Counted from the stretch's first letter, positions 10,481 to 23,460 are shown. The stretch is DNA of 64,000 nt from Agapanthus africanus (GCA_030015575.1 JASDDO010000006.1:375246137-375310136), one strand, 5' to 3'. Made by a program: numbers and translations. Notes: generated by a model not told the origin, from the letters alone.

Positions 10481-13400
10481 ATGGCTTCCAACTGCACCAC
10501 TGCGACAACTCCCGCTCCGTCCCGTCTGGAGGAATAACTTACGGCCCCAAGTGGCCTCTATCTTCGCAATGCCGATAGAACAGGTGACACAGGCCACCAC
10601 TGGGTTGTTTTTCGGGACCATGCTCCCGCCAATGAGCTTCAATGCACCAGTGTCGTCACAGGAAGCTCCAAAGAAGTCGGCCTTTGATTGGCTTACTACT
10701 ACCATGGCCCCGTTCAACGGGTCGTCCAAGTCCAACGCCTCGGTCTTTAACAGACTAGGCCAAAGCTCAAGTGGGCCCGCAAAGAAGCCTGCAATACCCG
10801 AAGAAGTTATCCCGAAGCGGATAGCCATCCCAAGCTCCGGTAAACGAAGTCGTCAGAGGGGCTTCTCCTGCTAAGGGATCGGTCTTTGCAAGACTGGCCA
10901 TCCCAATTCCTGCTTCGGGTGAGGTCGTTACAAGTGCTTCCCTGCCCAAAAGTCGGCCCTCACAAGATTGACCATTCCCTCTCAGTGGACGTCTATCTTT
11001 GATAGGCTGACACCGACAATAAATTCTCATCAGATCATGCGACATGACGAAGCTACCCCGACAACAGAGGTGATCCCGGCTACACAACATGCTCGACGTC
11101 GTCACTGGCGCCGAGTGAGGAAAGCTGGGGTCAGCTCTCCTTCTGGACTTACACCACCAGCTCCAATGGTAGAAGTTGATGCTATTGTTCTAACTGGGAA
11201 CATCTTTGAGCCGCTCAGGAGGGTGCGCAAGAACTCTGCAACTGCTGTGTTGAAAAGGTCTCCTCCACCTGTGGAGAACATTACAAAAGCAAACCCGGAA
11301 CAGCCCTCTCAGCGACTGTCCTCCAAAATCCACAGGGTCTGGCGAAGAGTCCAAGACTCTGTAATTGACAAAGACTACTCCCACCGGTCAAAGAAAATAA
11401 AGGTCCGGCAAGAGGAGAATCATCCCGCCGTTGTACCATAGAAAGTATCGTCTGCGATAGCCCCCTCAACTTCGACCATCCATAAAAGGAGAAGGCCGGA
11501 GAAGATCCCCGTTTCTACAACAAATCTCAAGGGCACTGAACCTAAACGCCCCAAGTCTGGAGGCATAGTAGTGCACACCGTCTACATGGCTTCCGGAAAA
11601 AAGGAAAGCCGTACTTCTGGGGGTCATCGACCACTTACGCGGTCCATAACTAAGGCTCAAGAGCAACAGCAGAAACTCCAGGAGATACTGACGAAGATGG
11701 CCGCACTTACTGGGCAGAAAGAAAGCTCGGAAGTATCGTCGGATCAACGCCAGGAGCAGGAAACCGATGCCGAGTTTCTACGAAGGATGCTCGAGAAAAA
11801 AGATAAAGAGACCACGGAACAAGCGGCTAATATAAAACAAATGGCGCTCCTGTTCCAAGATGTGGTGGGGATGATGATCCAGCCGGACCCTCCAGCCGAA
11901 GATCCCTCAATAATCATTGAAGACGACAGAGGGAAGACATCAAACTCTCTTCCGGCTTTATTAGTAGCCAGAGATGAGACGATCTCGAAATCTGCGCTTG
12001 ATGACTATATAGCTCAACAAATACGAGCTCATCAGGCAAGTGAAGCTACTGGCCAAGTCGTCAGAACGGGGCGACCATATTCAGGCTGGTATGATCAAAT
12101 TAAGTACCCGCCGGGATATACGATCCCTAAATTTCACGTGTACAAGGGGACAAAAAACCCCCATCAGCACGTCGCTCAGTTCAGGGCTCTCTGTGGCAAT
12201 ACTGGAAGTGATGACAAATTGCTACTTCGCTAGTTCATCGACAGTTTAGCAGAGACAGCTTTCGAATGGTACTCAGAGCTTTCGAATGACCCCATTAAAA
12301 CATTCACAGAAATGGAGTTGTTATTCACCCAGCGTTTCGCAAGTGCCAGCGAACGCACCCCGATCATGGTGCCAAGGTGAAGCCAGGAGAGACTTAGGTT
12401 CAGTATGCAATTCGGTGGCATAACATATGGTTGGGATGCGAACAATGCATAGAAGAAGCTCCTGCCGTGGGCATGTTCGTGGGGACCCTTGATCTGCAGG
12501 CAACTATATCCCAATTCATGATGTTCTTCAAGCTGACCACTTTCCAAGCCTTGATCGACAAGCTGGCCCAAATGGACCAGATGGGCCATAGACCGCCCTC
12601 CTCGAAAACGGAGCTTCGGAACGAAAAGGATAAAGGGAAAGCGACCTTTATCGCTAACGCTCAGCAACAGCCGAGTGATCTGAAACCGGTTGCTCGCCAA
12701 GGAAACAAACCGCGATTCTTCGACGAGAAGTTGAGACGTCCTTACTCGTTTTCCTGGGATAAAACAAGGAGACTGTTCGAACTAGCGGTGCGCAACAGAC
12801 TCATCACCTTGCCAGACCCGAAACGCCCACTGTAGCCCGGCGATGTCAACAATCCCAATTACTGCCCCTATCACCGAATATTAGGCCATCTAATCGAAGA
12901 TTGCTTCTTCTTCAAAAACTGGATTGAGGACCAGTACCAACAAGGCAAATTCGCACTGTCTGAAAACTGGAGGGTAAACCCACCACAACCGCATGCTCTT
13001 AAAAAGGTGGACACGCTTGGGGCATCATGCTCATTTATAGAGGAAGCTCCATGGGAAGTTGTTCTTTTAGACAAAACTAAGAGAATACTCAAGGATCTTC
13101 AAACATGTCCGGTAATCAGATGGAAAAGCCCGCTGGAGCCAGAGATCATTGAGGGAATGCTGAAACCGCGCTCAACACCAAGAGTTGGTAGCAATGGGGA
13201 AAATACCCAGGCCCAGCCTTCAAAATCTTCAAAGAAAAAAAAGAAGACCAAGAAGCCCGCGCATCCTGATGACAAGCGCTCGGACCTGCAAAAGCATATT
13301 GACGCGCTGGAAGAATATAATCAGAAGGCGCGAACCCCGGTCACACTCCAAGAGTTTCTCAACCATATCCTTGAGAGCGGAGATAATGACAATGACGACG

Positions 13401-13575
13401 GAAATGGCTTGTCAGAAGAACCCGAGGATTATGTGGCGAGTTGTCACCTGATCTCTCATTCACCAATAAATGACGAAGAAGCTCACTCGGCATCAAAAGA
13501 TAATATAAAGGAGCTGGGGGAAGGATCGGTGCCAAAATTCTTGGAACCGTCATACGAGATGATCTCTCATTCAAT
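10481..13575 (+). pseudogene. Tat-1 gag, truncated
   Basis: Capsid gene; Gag would assemble particles and package element RNA. Start ATG 10481 (MASNCT) is shared with the other two copies. An N-terminal low-complexity region follows, then a Lys/Gln-rich region (about 11571-11830), a gag core with KYPPGYTIPKFHVYKGT and NPHQHVAQF (about 12105-12190) and a knuckle YCPYHRILGHLIEDC (about 12860-12905). There are frameshifts early, TAG at 12232, TAG near 12398, a deletion near 12370 and a stop at 12835. Homology to Tat-3 stops at about 13565-13575, where LTR sequence is joined, so the end of gag and all of pol are deleted. Confidence 0.85.
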
Positions 13576-14158
13576 AAAAAGCGCTTAGCACTCCAAGTCT
13601 AGCACTCAGCGCCGAGTGCTCTACGTGCTCCTCACGTGGGTGCTATTTTATAAGAAGCGCTTAGCACTCCAAGTCTAGCGCTCAGCGCCGAGCGCTCCAC
13701 GTGCTCCTCATGTGGGCACTAATTTATAAAAGTGCTTAGCACTCAGTGGCTGGCGCCAAGCGCTCCACGTGCTCCTCACGTGGGCACTAATAAAATAAAG
13801 AGCGCTCTGTAAGAAGTGCCTAGTGTCATAAAGAGTGTTCAACACTCATAATAAAAAAAAGAGAAAAACAAACAAAACAAAAGAAAGTGGGAAAAGCAAA
13901 GCAAAGTGTGAGTGTCAGTATTCACATAAATGTTTAGTATTATGTGCATAGAGAAAGGACTGTGTCCTAGTAAGTGTCTAACACTTTATTGAAATAGGAA
14001 ACGACAGAGACTCTGTGGGCTGAGCCCAAGTTAGCCAAATTCCTAATCAACCGAGCCCATGTGCTCTTTATTCTTCCAAACTGGTCTTAGTTCCAAAAAA
14101 GACTACCGATCTTTTGAAAAATATCCATTGGTTTGAGAGTACATCTCTTCATACCTCT
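13576..14158 (+). mobile_element. Tat-1 second LTR remnant with G-box-bearing repeats
   Basis: Homologous to 59221-59763 of Tat-3. Positions 13584-13800 hold three units of about 70 bp with GCTTAGCACTC, GGCGC/GCGCC and one or two CACGTG-type palindromes each. Then come shared blocks AACCGAGCCCATG and TACATCTCTTCATACCTCTG. The match stops at about 14158, where the sequence continues inside the Del LTR; GATA is common to both parents at the joint. Confidence 0.75.
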
Positions 14159-15677
14159 GATAGTCATGCAGACAAGTCAATGTATATCTATGGTTCGGTC
14201 AGATCAAGTCGTGTTGATATAGATTGTATTCTGGTATATATATAGATTGTATTCTGGTATATATAGATTCATGTTGTATTGGAGTTATATTTGGATTGTA
14301 TTCATGTATGGATTGTATTCCGATTAGACCGAGACTCTGTCTGAGTCTTACGCTTAAACAGAATTGGATTCCTGAATTAGGTTTTGGAGTTATCGGTAAC
14401 TGTTTTACTTAGATGGTAGGATTTGTGACTTTTTCCAAGCCAATTACCATTGATGACCCCGTTTTAGTTTTCTAACTTAAATAAGCAAGCACCCACTTTC
14501 TCTGGCTCTCTGAGGCTCAAGAGAATTGGTCCCGCTTAAACCTATATTTACTAGGGTCCTTATTGTAAATTAATAAACTTGAGGGGGTTTTATGAAAAAT
14601 AGTTTAGTATACTTTCAAAATAATCCTCAAGTATTTACTTATCGTATTTAGGGTTTTCATGGATGTAACTTTTAAAAGTGAGGTATTCTAATGAATAAAT
14701 ACCTAGTTTTAATAATATATGGTATTTTTGTGTAAATTTGACTTGTATGGATTCTTGATGGTATTTTCATGAAATTTGTGATTCCTTTGTTTAGAAAACA
14801 TGGAATTTATTATATGTATTTAAAATAGATAATTTGATAATATTATAAATAATTATAGAAAAATAAATTTAATTATTAAATAGAAATCTCGTTTTCTTAA
14901 AAATTGTAATAAAAATTCCATTGAGATCGGATGCTCCGTGAGGAGGTCTGCATCTCGCTATACTAGTATCGAGAATGTGCGATAACCCGCACCATCTAAA
15001 TCGGGTTTTCTAAAATGGGTTGTAGAGACTTAATTGCAAGTAATTTAATTTAAAACAATCTTAAAGAATACGGTTTTATTAGTTTAAGGTATTTTATTGT
15101 AAAATTGTATTTATCCCAAAACATTGTAAAGAGACAATCGTGCTGTGTCATGATGAGTGTTGTAATGAGATAGTTCATTACCTCGTGAGTTTTCTAAAGG
15201 TAATATGAGCAAATATATGAAATAATGTCGTAGGTAAACTTTGTGGTATTAAACTGTAAAAGTGTAATAAACATGGTTTTACATGGAGTTTTATGGTGAA
15301 ATTGGTTTCTAAATTTTAGTTGATATTTAATAAGCAAGGTTTAATAATATGGATCTGAGTTTCCTAAGAAAATTTGTTATTTTAAAGAAAATAGAATTTA
15401 AAAGTCGGTTAACTCCACTTACCAACGTCATTTAAAAAGAGAACTTATTTAATAGAGAAGAGAGGAGAAAAGAAGGGACTAACAGGATAAAAAGAGAGAG
15501 GGAAGGTATAGAAAAGGTTTGAAAGTATCGTAGAGTCACGGTGTCGCCGGATTTGTCCCGAATCGTCGCCGGAAGATGATCTTGGGCTAACTCCACTTGT
15601 ACACCTTATTTGACTTAGAAAATTTTGAGAGTTTTGATGATAGATTTCAGAATGGAAAGGGCTAGGATATGGTGTGG

Positions 15678-15685
15678 TATTTATA
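15678..15685 (-). promoter_or_regulatory. TATA box, Del 3' LTR
   Basis: On minus CATATAAATACCACACC, about 560 bp from the LTR start. The same place in the 5' LTR reads CTATAAATACCACACC. Conservation between LTRs supports a core promoter. Confidence 0.6.
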
Positions 15686-16058
15686 TGACAGAACTGGGGT
15701 TTAGGGAATTAAAATGAGAATTAAAAATGCATTAAATATTGGATTAAAAGATCATTTTTAATTCTGTGTTAACGTGCAGGAAAAACAAACAAAAAAGGAG
15801 TAGTGGGGGTAGGCCAAACGGTGTTGGGTTAAAACTTGGAAGCATTCCCCATGGGGGGCTCGGCGCCGCCGGCCCTTGGGGCAATCTCGTCGGTCCATCA
15901 AGGGAGGTGGGGTGTGAGATTGATGCCACGTGTCAGGGTCTGTTCAAATAACAATTTCCACATGTTTGATTTTAGTGACTTTTCATTTTTACGTGTATTG
16001 CACGTGTAAAATTTTGGGCTTCCAAAAAGTTTAAAATAAAAATCATTAAAAATAATAT

Positions 16059-16128
16059 GTGGCTGGGAAGATTTGAACACAGGGGCTATGTCACAGCAGT
16101 GCAAGGCTTTACCAATGGGCTACAAGTT
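16059..16128 (-). other. tRNA-like A/B-box segment in Del 3' LTR
   Basis: On minus TAGCCCATTGGT (A-box-like, 16122-16111) and TGTTCAAATC (B-box-like, 16079-16070) lie 31 nt apart, the spacing of a tRNA gene. The T and anticodon stems do not fold, so it is not a working tRNA gene. The copy in the 5' LTR (55220-55290) matches the consensus better. Confidence 0.5.
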
Positions 16129-16244
16129 GTTTCTTGTTGTTCTTAAACAAATTAAATACTTATAGCATACTCAGGGTTGCAAATACTCCATTTAGTATTT
16201 TAACTTTAAACAAATTGCTGTAAATTAAAAACAGAGTCGTTACA

Positions 16245-16259
16245 TTTTACCCCCCTTAA
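16245..16259 (-). promoter_or_regulatory. Polypurine tract of Del
   Basis: Minus strand TTAAGGGGGGTAAAA directly abuts the LTR start TGTAAC. Plus-strand DNA priming site of the element; an uninterrupted G run next to the 3' LTR is the classic form for this clade. Confidence 0.9.
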
Positions 16260-16296
16260 AAAAAATTCGTCCTCGAAATTTACAAATATTTAAGGA

Positions 16297-18126
16297 CTAA
16301 TTTACAAGCAAGTAAGGGTATCTTGCACGCATGTTGTCTTCTCTTTCCCACGTTGATTCTCCTGGTGACTCTTTCCTCCACATCACTCGAACCAAGTTTA
16401 CTTCCTTGTTCCTAAGTGACTTTACCTTTCTATCCAGGATTTTAATGGGTTGTTGCTCGCAAGATAGATCCGTATGTACCGTGATCTCGGAGTGATCAAG
16501 AATATGGCTGGGGTCGCTTACATATCCTCAAAGTTGGGATATGTGGAACACATTGTGCACTCCTTCCAGTAAGGGTGGAAGTGCCAAGCGATATGCCACT
16601 TCTCCGACTCATTCAAGTATGTTGAACGGTCCAATATACCTCGGACTTAGCTTACCCCTCTTTCCAAAGTGAATCACTCCACGGTTTGGAGAGATCTTTA
16701 GAAATACATGATCTCCCGGTTGGAACTCCAAGTGTCGGCGCTTTGCATCTGCCCAGTGTTTCAGTCGGTCTTAGGCTATGCGCATTCGTTCTCTGATAGT
16801 GTGAACTATATCTACAGTCGCCGCTATCATCTCTTGTCCAAGGAGTTCTCTATCTCTGATGTCGTCCTAAATTAATAGTGATCGACACTTCCTTCTATAA
16901 AGATCTGCAAGGGGTGTCATTCCAATACTTGCTTGGTAGCTGTTGTTGTATGAAAACTCCACAAGATGTAGGTGATCTTCCCACGATCCTCCATAGTCTA
17001 ACATACACGCTCTTAGCATATTTTTAAGGATCTGAATCGTTCGCTCAGACTGTTCATCTGTTTGTGGATGGTAAGCTGTACTAAAGTTCAGACTCGTTCC
17101 CAAGCTAGCTTGCATACTCTGCCAAAATTGCGATCGGAATTTGGTGTCATGATCGGAGACAATGCAAACCGGTATTCCATGTAATCTCACGATCTCCTAC
17201 ATAAGTTAATGGGTATCAGAGATTGTACACATTGAAGAGTTAAATCTTGCATAGATTCAAACTTACCTCCATGTACTTCTTTGCTAATGTCTCAGTAGAA
17301 TAGCCAACTCGAAATGGGATGAAGTGAGCCGACTTTATGAGTCGATCAACAACAACCCATACAGCATCGTTACCTTTCGTGCTGCAAGGAAGAGCAGTCA
17401 TGAAATCCATGGTAATGTGTTGCCACTTCCATTCTGGGATAAGTAACGGTTGAAGTAAACCAGCAGTCCTGTAATGTTCAGCTTTCACTTGCTGACACAC
17501 CAAACATTTGGCTACACTTCTGGCTACTTCACGCTTCATTCCATACCACCAGTAATGTTTCCGCAGATCTTTGTACATCTTTGTACCACCAGGGTATACT
17601 GAGTAGGGAGAGCTGTGAGCTTCTTTCATCAATTCTTCCCGAACAGAACCTTGTGGTACACACAATCTACTGTCGTATTTCAAAGATCCATCTTCATGAA
17701 TGATGAAGTCTGTTCGAAGTCCACTTTTTACTTATTCTCTGATCTTTTGCAACTTGGCATCACTTGCTTGAGCTACTTTGATCTGATTGATAATTATAGA
17801 CTGAACTTGTAAGTTCATCAAACTTGAAGCGTTACCTGGCATGACCACTTCTATCTCCATCTGATGCAAATCTTGCTGTAGTTTCCAATGTGCGGTGAGA
17901 TTCATTGATAGTGGTTGGCGACTAAGTACATCAGGTACTACATTCACCTTCCCTGGATGATATTGTAGGTTGATGTCGAAATATGTCATAAGTTCTAACC
18001 ATCTTCTCTGCCACATATTCAACTCTTTCTGAGTAAACTCATACTTTAGACTTTTGTGGTCTGTGTAGATATCTACCCATTCTCCAAGAAGATAATGACG
18101 CCAAATCTTGAGTGCAAAGATAATGG
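16297..18126 (-). pseudogene. Del pol, 3' part: end of RNase H, integrase, chromodomain
   Basis: Enters in RNase H (DIYTDHKSLKYEFTQKE), then integrase. The zinc finger runs from EAHSSPYSVYPGGTKMY to CLVCQQVKAEH; the second His of the HHCC set reads Tyr. DDE residues are seen in MDFMTALP (about 17410), VSDHDTKF (about 17150) and EQSERTIQ (about 17050; the family has Gly before Gln). A GPY-like region is followed by a chromodomain (QPIKILDRKVK, then STWEREDNMRARYP) ending at TAG 16299-16297. The chromodomain defines the chromovirus clade and targets integration to marked chromatin. The gene carries an intron at 17266-17197. A stop near 17730 and others downstream inactivate it. The left edge at 18126 is the Copia-3 TSD. 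Confidence 0.9.
17197..17266 (-). other. Spliceosomal intron inside the Del integrase
   Basis: 70-bp intron on minus with donor GAG|GTAAGT and acceptor TTATGTAG|GAG. CATTAAC upstream of the acceptor fits a branch point. Phase 0: the codons on either side join into the motif expected for chromovirus integrase between the first and second Asp. Unspliced, the frame runs into stops. It is AT-rich compared with the flanking exons. Confidence 0.8.
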
Positions 18127-20169
18127 TGTTGGGTTACGGCAACGCTCCGGCCATTCAATCTGTGGCCAAATGCGGAACAAAAACTTTTGAAACTTGGCGC
18201 AACTACAACCATTTACCCGGATCGAACCATTAACCGTTTACTACCTAACTGTAAAGTTTTCATAGATTATACCGATCGATTCGTGTCCTTCGGTCTTCAA
18301 CCTCTTCCTAAGCTCCTCGCGGCTGCCCCAAACAAGTTCGCTCTCTGGTCTCCCTCATCGAAGACGATCCACGTCGGGGATCCTTAATACGGGCTCCCGC
18401 TTCAAAACCGAACAACTCGGACATCAAGTTTGCTAACCGAGATGTCCAAGGTGAAGTAGAGTAAGTGTGTGATCATTTTGTCTCAAGACATCCATGGATT
18501 CTCAACACATGAGAGGGTATGGATGGAGGTGAAGAAGAAGCCATTGGAGTGTGAAGAGTGTGAGCTCAAGTCTTTGCATAAAATGAAAAAGGCAACACTT
18601 AAAAAGAATAAGCTTGGCTGCCCCATTTTCTTCATGTGTTTATATTGTGTTATATTGTGAGTTATTTTGTAGTAATAATATAAAAAACATCACCCAAAAT
18701 ATCTACCATAAAACCCTCACAAATATCTCACAATATAAAACAATAAACAAATAAGCATGGCACAATAAATGCACCATGCCAAGACTTAGCCTCACAATTT
18801 CCACATCATCAAAATATTAAACATTTATCAAAAACCCTAAATGTTTAATACAATAAAAGGAATGGTATCTTAAAAATAATCTTGTAACGGATTGCAAGAC
18901 TACCCCTCAACTGTATATACATACATGCATCCGTATTCTGACTGAATATGAATACAACAAGACGAAAATAATCCAACTCTCAAATACTAGGATCCAGCTT
19001 AAACCAAAGCCCACTAGTATGATCCGTCCGATCATGATCCGTGCACGAGTGTACGTATATAATCGAACCCTGCCATAAAACTATAAGGACTCTACAACGT
19101 TTCGCCCGAACTAGGGAAACCCTCTGTGTGGGACTCTAAAGACTCGTCAATACGCTGGCAGTGGGTTTAACCACAAGCACGTCAGTTGCACTAGCTATAC
19201 GTAACGGCTACCCAGGTATTGAGCAAAAGGGAGGCCGACGAGCGAACTCATCCAGAAACCCTACTGAGCCTGACAGTGACAATATCCGTACAGTCCAGTT
19301 CGTTCGTCTATGAGTATCGCATATCGGGTCTAGAGGGTGGATAAAGTCAGACCCCAAATAACGCGAAGTGTCGGTATGAAGCCCGTCACCACCAGAGAAA
19401 CTACCGATCCTAGATCGGTAATTCTCGACTACCTTGGCCAAGGATTTCTGGTGATGGCCATCCGTGCACACTGCGACCTCTACCCCCAATACCGGGAGAG
19501 ACGAATCCCCTGACGATCCGCTCACTGCCTCCATATAGCTCGGGACTGTACCCAACTAAAACCTGTTTGCACGACTCCTCTGAGCCGTGGTAGGGTAGTA
19601 ATCAAAGCACAGTGGGAACTCACATAAGACAAATGATGATCTCAGATCGATAGACTAACTTGTACACATGTCACCTGGGAACTGCTATCTGACAATAGGT
19701 ATAGTACCAACTAGCATGTTCCCGGTGAGTCCGTCCGGTGTACTCATAACCTAATGAGCACATGCATACTATCTTAGGTGAACCAACTGCCACCAATGGT
19801 TTGTGAGACCGGCCACCGCCCCTCGTCGGGGTCTCGATCCGTTTACACTGGTCTACTATCGGAGTATCGATGCCCAGTCTCGAAACTCCCACGACTAGGG
19901 ACACTTTAAGGATGTACTTATAGACTACCCAACTCTCACGTATATGATCGCCATCATACTGCTGGTAGTCAAGCAAGAATCCTATGGGCTCTATCAATAC
20001 GTAATAGTGAACTGTAGTGTCACCTGAAGCAAGTACACGATGATAAAGACAAACCATATAGCATACTATCATCTCGAGTAAGACTGTTCTACCGGTATAG
20101 GTCCTCCCTCAATCATTGCAATCACGTGTCTGTGATCCAATAATTGACTTGAGGACACTATAGCCAACA
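18127..20169 (-). mobile_element. Copia-3 3' LTR, 2043 bp
   Basis: TG...CA ends, followed by the polypurine tract (minus strand GTGCAAGTGGGAGAT, plus 20170-20184). Shares the block AAGACTCGTCAATACG and TACCCAGGTATTGAGC with the Copia-1/2 LTRs, although most of the rest differs. Confidence 0.9.
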
Positions 20170-22740
20170 ATCTCCCACTTGCACTTAAGGCTAATTATTG
20201 CGATGTCGCATACTTACAACCCGTGTGATACCAAACACCCAACTCCTCTACTAATCAGTTTCACAAAGCCCGTTTGTAAAACTATTGTGTTTGAGAAATA
20301 GCCTCAGTGAGTGGATTCGCTCTGATAGTTCTTTCTATGTCTCTCTTTATCTCAAGTTCGTGGAGAAAGCCATCTCCCAAAATGAGCAATACCTGTCTTA
20401 GAATATGTCTGGATATCTGATGGGACCCAGTTCACAAATGAACTCCAAATCCAGTAAACTTCTTAGACTGTATCGTCAACTGAATTTAATCAGTATTCTG
20501 CGCCACGCCTCCCTCAGTATCCGCTTGGACCACCTGTCCAAACTACTGCCCTCGTCAGAGGGAAAACTATAACTCTGACAGTCACTCTGTCATCCAGGTC
20601 ATCTTGGAAGCCTGGAATGATAACCGTCTCCCGAAAGAGGCTGCCGTTATCATATCCCTAGAACATCCACTTATGTTCATAAACTGCTTCCGAATATTTC
20701 TTCAGGATTGGATTAATATAAACTTATTGCATCTCGTGCAAAAACAACATCTGGTGTGGTACTTGACATCTCATGATTGACTCAATTGCCTAAGCAAGTG
20801 ATATGCCAATCATGCACATCTCTCTCCCCTTTAGTCTGTAAGACACCTTTAGAGAGGGTGACTCCATCACCTGCAGGTTTACCACCATGCCAGGAGTCTT
20901 CCATTCTAAAATACCTTTAGAATACTGTTTAAGTACCCATATTGAGACACTTCCTAAATTAGATCTAAAACGATAGATCTAGTTACCAGAATGCCTAATA
21001 TTATATCCATATCTTATGTGGAGAAATCACTGTGTGACAACCACAGTATAACCGATCGTAGTATAGGAATTTTACTTCCTACATCGTGTATGTCATCCAA
21101 ATACCAGGACATCATACCCTACTACCTTCTTAACAGATCTATCTCCTATTCTGATGAAGTCAAAGCCCATGACTGTCACATCAAAAATAGATGATCTATT
21201 TCCACTATATCTGCTTCTGTCTATAAATAGACATAAGATACTTGTCCACTATACTTCCGCTGCTCCCACTAACTACGACAACCCTCTGGCAGAGTCATAT
21301 ACACGTGCACTTCTAAAGTTAGTTTAGAACGACGCTATACTCATCCTCCTGCCGGGTCTCATAATCTAGAACAGCAGTAATGGCAAGCCTGGGTAAACAA
21401 GAACTTCCCTGTCACCGTCTTTGAGAATACCGAAGTACCTCTCGGGCGCCTGAGGTTAACCACCATATCTGCGGAGTGGCTAATGGAATGTCAAACCTGA
21501 TTGAATCTTTAAGTTCTATTAAATTTTCGGTAATCATTTGTGGTTCTGAAATCACTTCCAGTTCTACTATACCCCCACTACTATTTTCTGAAAAAGTCCA
21601 TTTTACTAAAACTGTGGCGAGTCAAGAACAATATCACTATTGATCTTCCAGATGGTAGAAAGTTAACCCTCTTCATAGCCTGGGTTAACCCACAAACTGT
21701 CATTACAGAAACGTGCCTTGAGTTATCCAGAGTCTGGTCTTAAGCATAAGCTGGACAACTCCAAATACCTTAACATCGTTAAGATATGAGCCATTCTATA
21801 TATAATATAGAAACAGAGGCACTGATTTAATTGGAACCAGATTCAAATCATGCAGCTGTCTCCAGTGCATGTCATCCAAATGGAGAGAGGCCGATCGGCA
21901 TTACTCAACTTAGGAGTGCATCCAGATATGAGTAACCTGAAAGAGAAGCAAGTTCTCAAAACCATTACTATCAACTGAATACCAAACACAAGTATCTATT
22001 TCTTCAATCACCTTGAAGAATCCTGATACTTGCAACACATGGTTCTTTACTTTATTCTTGTACCTATAACTTCTCAAAACTTGGACCTTGTATTTCTATG
22101 AAACACTTGTCTAAAACTTGAGAAGTCACAAGTAAACAGAATATAGTACGAGGACCAACCCCTTTGTCCTAATGGACACTGGACAATATACAATACTTTG
22201 TATAAGTCCCCTGAGTTGAATAACTCAAACCCTGTGCATCGTAGGTTGAAAACTGTACTATGGTTATGAAGAATTACACCGTTGTTTAATGCTCCTTACC
22301 TAACCATCAACTGATATAGGTAGATGTCATGGACATAATTTCAAAAAGTTATATCTCACTTTATAAAATAAACGTACAGATATATCAGTTTGAAATTGGT
22401 GCATAACAACGGATATTCAAAACCAAATATTTGTCGTCCGGCAAAAAACCCAGGCAGTTTCCTCAAATATCACTAATTACAACGAATTCCGATATAATGA
22501 GGATGATCACCTAATTCCCAATAACTTACTCCCACTCATCATCTGTAAAACCATACTGATATGAGAATCAAACCATGTAAATACATACCCTGGAGTAAGG
22601 GCTAATTGGGAAATCAGTTTTCTATTAACAATACACAGTGAAACTGAAACATGTAAATGTTTCGAAGAGGTATCCGGGTATTATTAGTAATGCCTCTTCC
22701 ACTATCCAGATTCATGACTGTAACCGTATATTTCATTGCC
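20170..22740 (-). pseudogene. Copia-3 pol remnant
   Basis: Heavily decayed. Alignment by eye to Copia-1 places the reverse-transcriptase start near 21240-21300 (CCGCTGCTCCCACT and CTCTGGC anchors) and the integrase C-terminal end near 21410-21480 (APERYFG). The RNase H end would lie near 20200-20700. No frame stays open for more than about 70 codons. Protease was not identified with confidence. Confidence 0.55.
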
Positions 22741-22747
22741 ATCTCTC

Positions 22748-23460
22748 CAAATCCCTTTATTTGTCTTTACTCATTACCTTCTGTACACCATACTTAGGCT
22801 AAATGGTTTTCTTCCTTCCCTACCGTTCGGCACCAGCCTATGATTTGGAAGAAGACTATCCAATAAGCGTAATAGGTGTCCTCTCCTAATCCTACGAGCC
22901 CTTGCAACCTGAGAGAAGGTGATGATAAAAGACAACCTGAATAATCCTATCTAATTTCTCTAGAACCGAAGAAATGCAAAAGTGAAGTAGGAGTGGTGAT
23001 GATATACGCGGTTTGGTCTTGAATGATAGTAGTCGCATTTTACTCTGCCCTCTTTCTAATCCCTTTATTCGTCTTTACTTAATACCTTCTGTACACCACA
23101 CTTAGGCTAATTGGTTTTCTACATTCCCTACCTTTCGGCACCTGCCTATGGTTTGGAAGAAGACTATCCAATAAGCATAATAGGTGTACCCTCTCCTAAT
23201 CCTAGGAGCCCTCACAACCTGAGAGAAGGTAAAAGGAAAAGACAACTGAATAGTCCTATTCATTTTCTCCTGAACCAGAATCCATCCTCGAATCTGGAAC
23301 AAGTTCCTTCGAGTTCGTATATAACCATACGATGGATTTATCCAATAGGAGTGGATGTTCGTAGTGATACGGAATGTTCTGGAGAAAAGCAAAGGGTAAA
23401 AGTAGGAGTGGCAATGAAGTATGCAACTCTGACAATCCAAAGGCCAGTGTTTTAAGAAAG
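22748..23460. repeat. Direct duplication in Copia-3, offset about 308 bp
   Basis: A block beginning with CCCTTTATTYGTCTTTACT and containing TTTGGAAGAAGACTATCCAA and GAGCCC...CAACCTGAGAGAAGG occurs at 22748-22983 and 23056-23280. The later copy has about 110 bp more before a shared AGTAGGAGTGG. Open frames here (23102-23455) have no recognisable domain. Not seen in Copia-1 or Copia-2. Confidence 0.7.

Larger units (their letters stand above)
14159..16244 (-). mobile_element. Del 3' LTR, truncated
   Basis: On minus it starts TGTAACGACTCTG at 16244, right after the polypurine tract. Collinear with 53345-55405 of the 5' LTR with scattered substitutions and small indels. Left end at about 14159 is a deletion joint (GATAGTCATG), so the terminal part corresponding to 52564-53344 is absent. 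It contains the TATA box and tRNA-like boxes annotated separately. Confidence 0.88.

Noticed and set aside
13359..13574. Minus-strand frames within gag, and similar shadows across gag/pol regions
   Set aside because: Opposite-strand shadows of recognised gag or pol frames with no domain of their own.
16059..16128. Functional tRNA gene on minus
   Set aside because: Boxes and spacing fit but T and anticodon stems do not pair, and the sequence sits in an LTR in two decaying copies.
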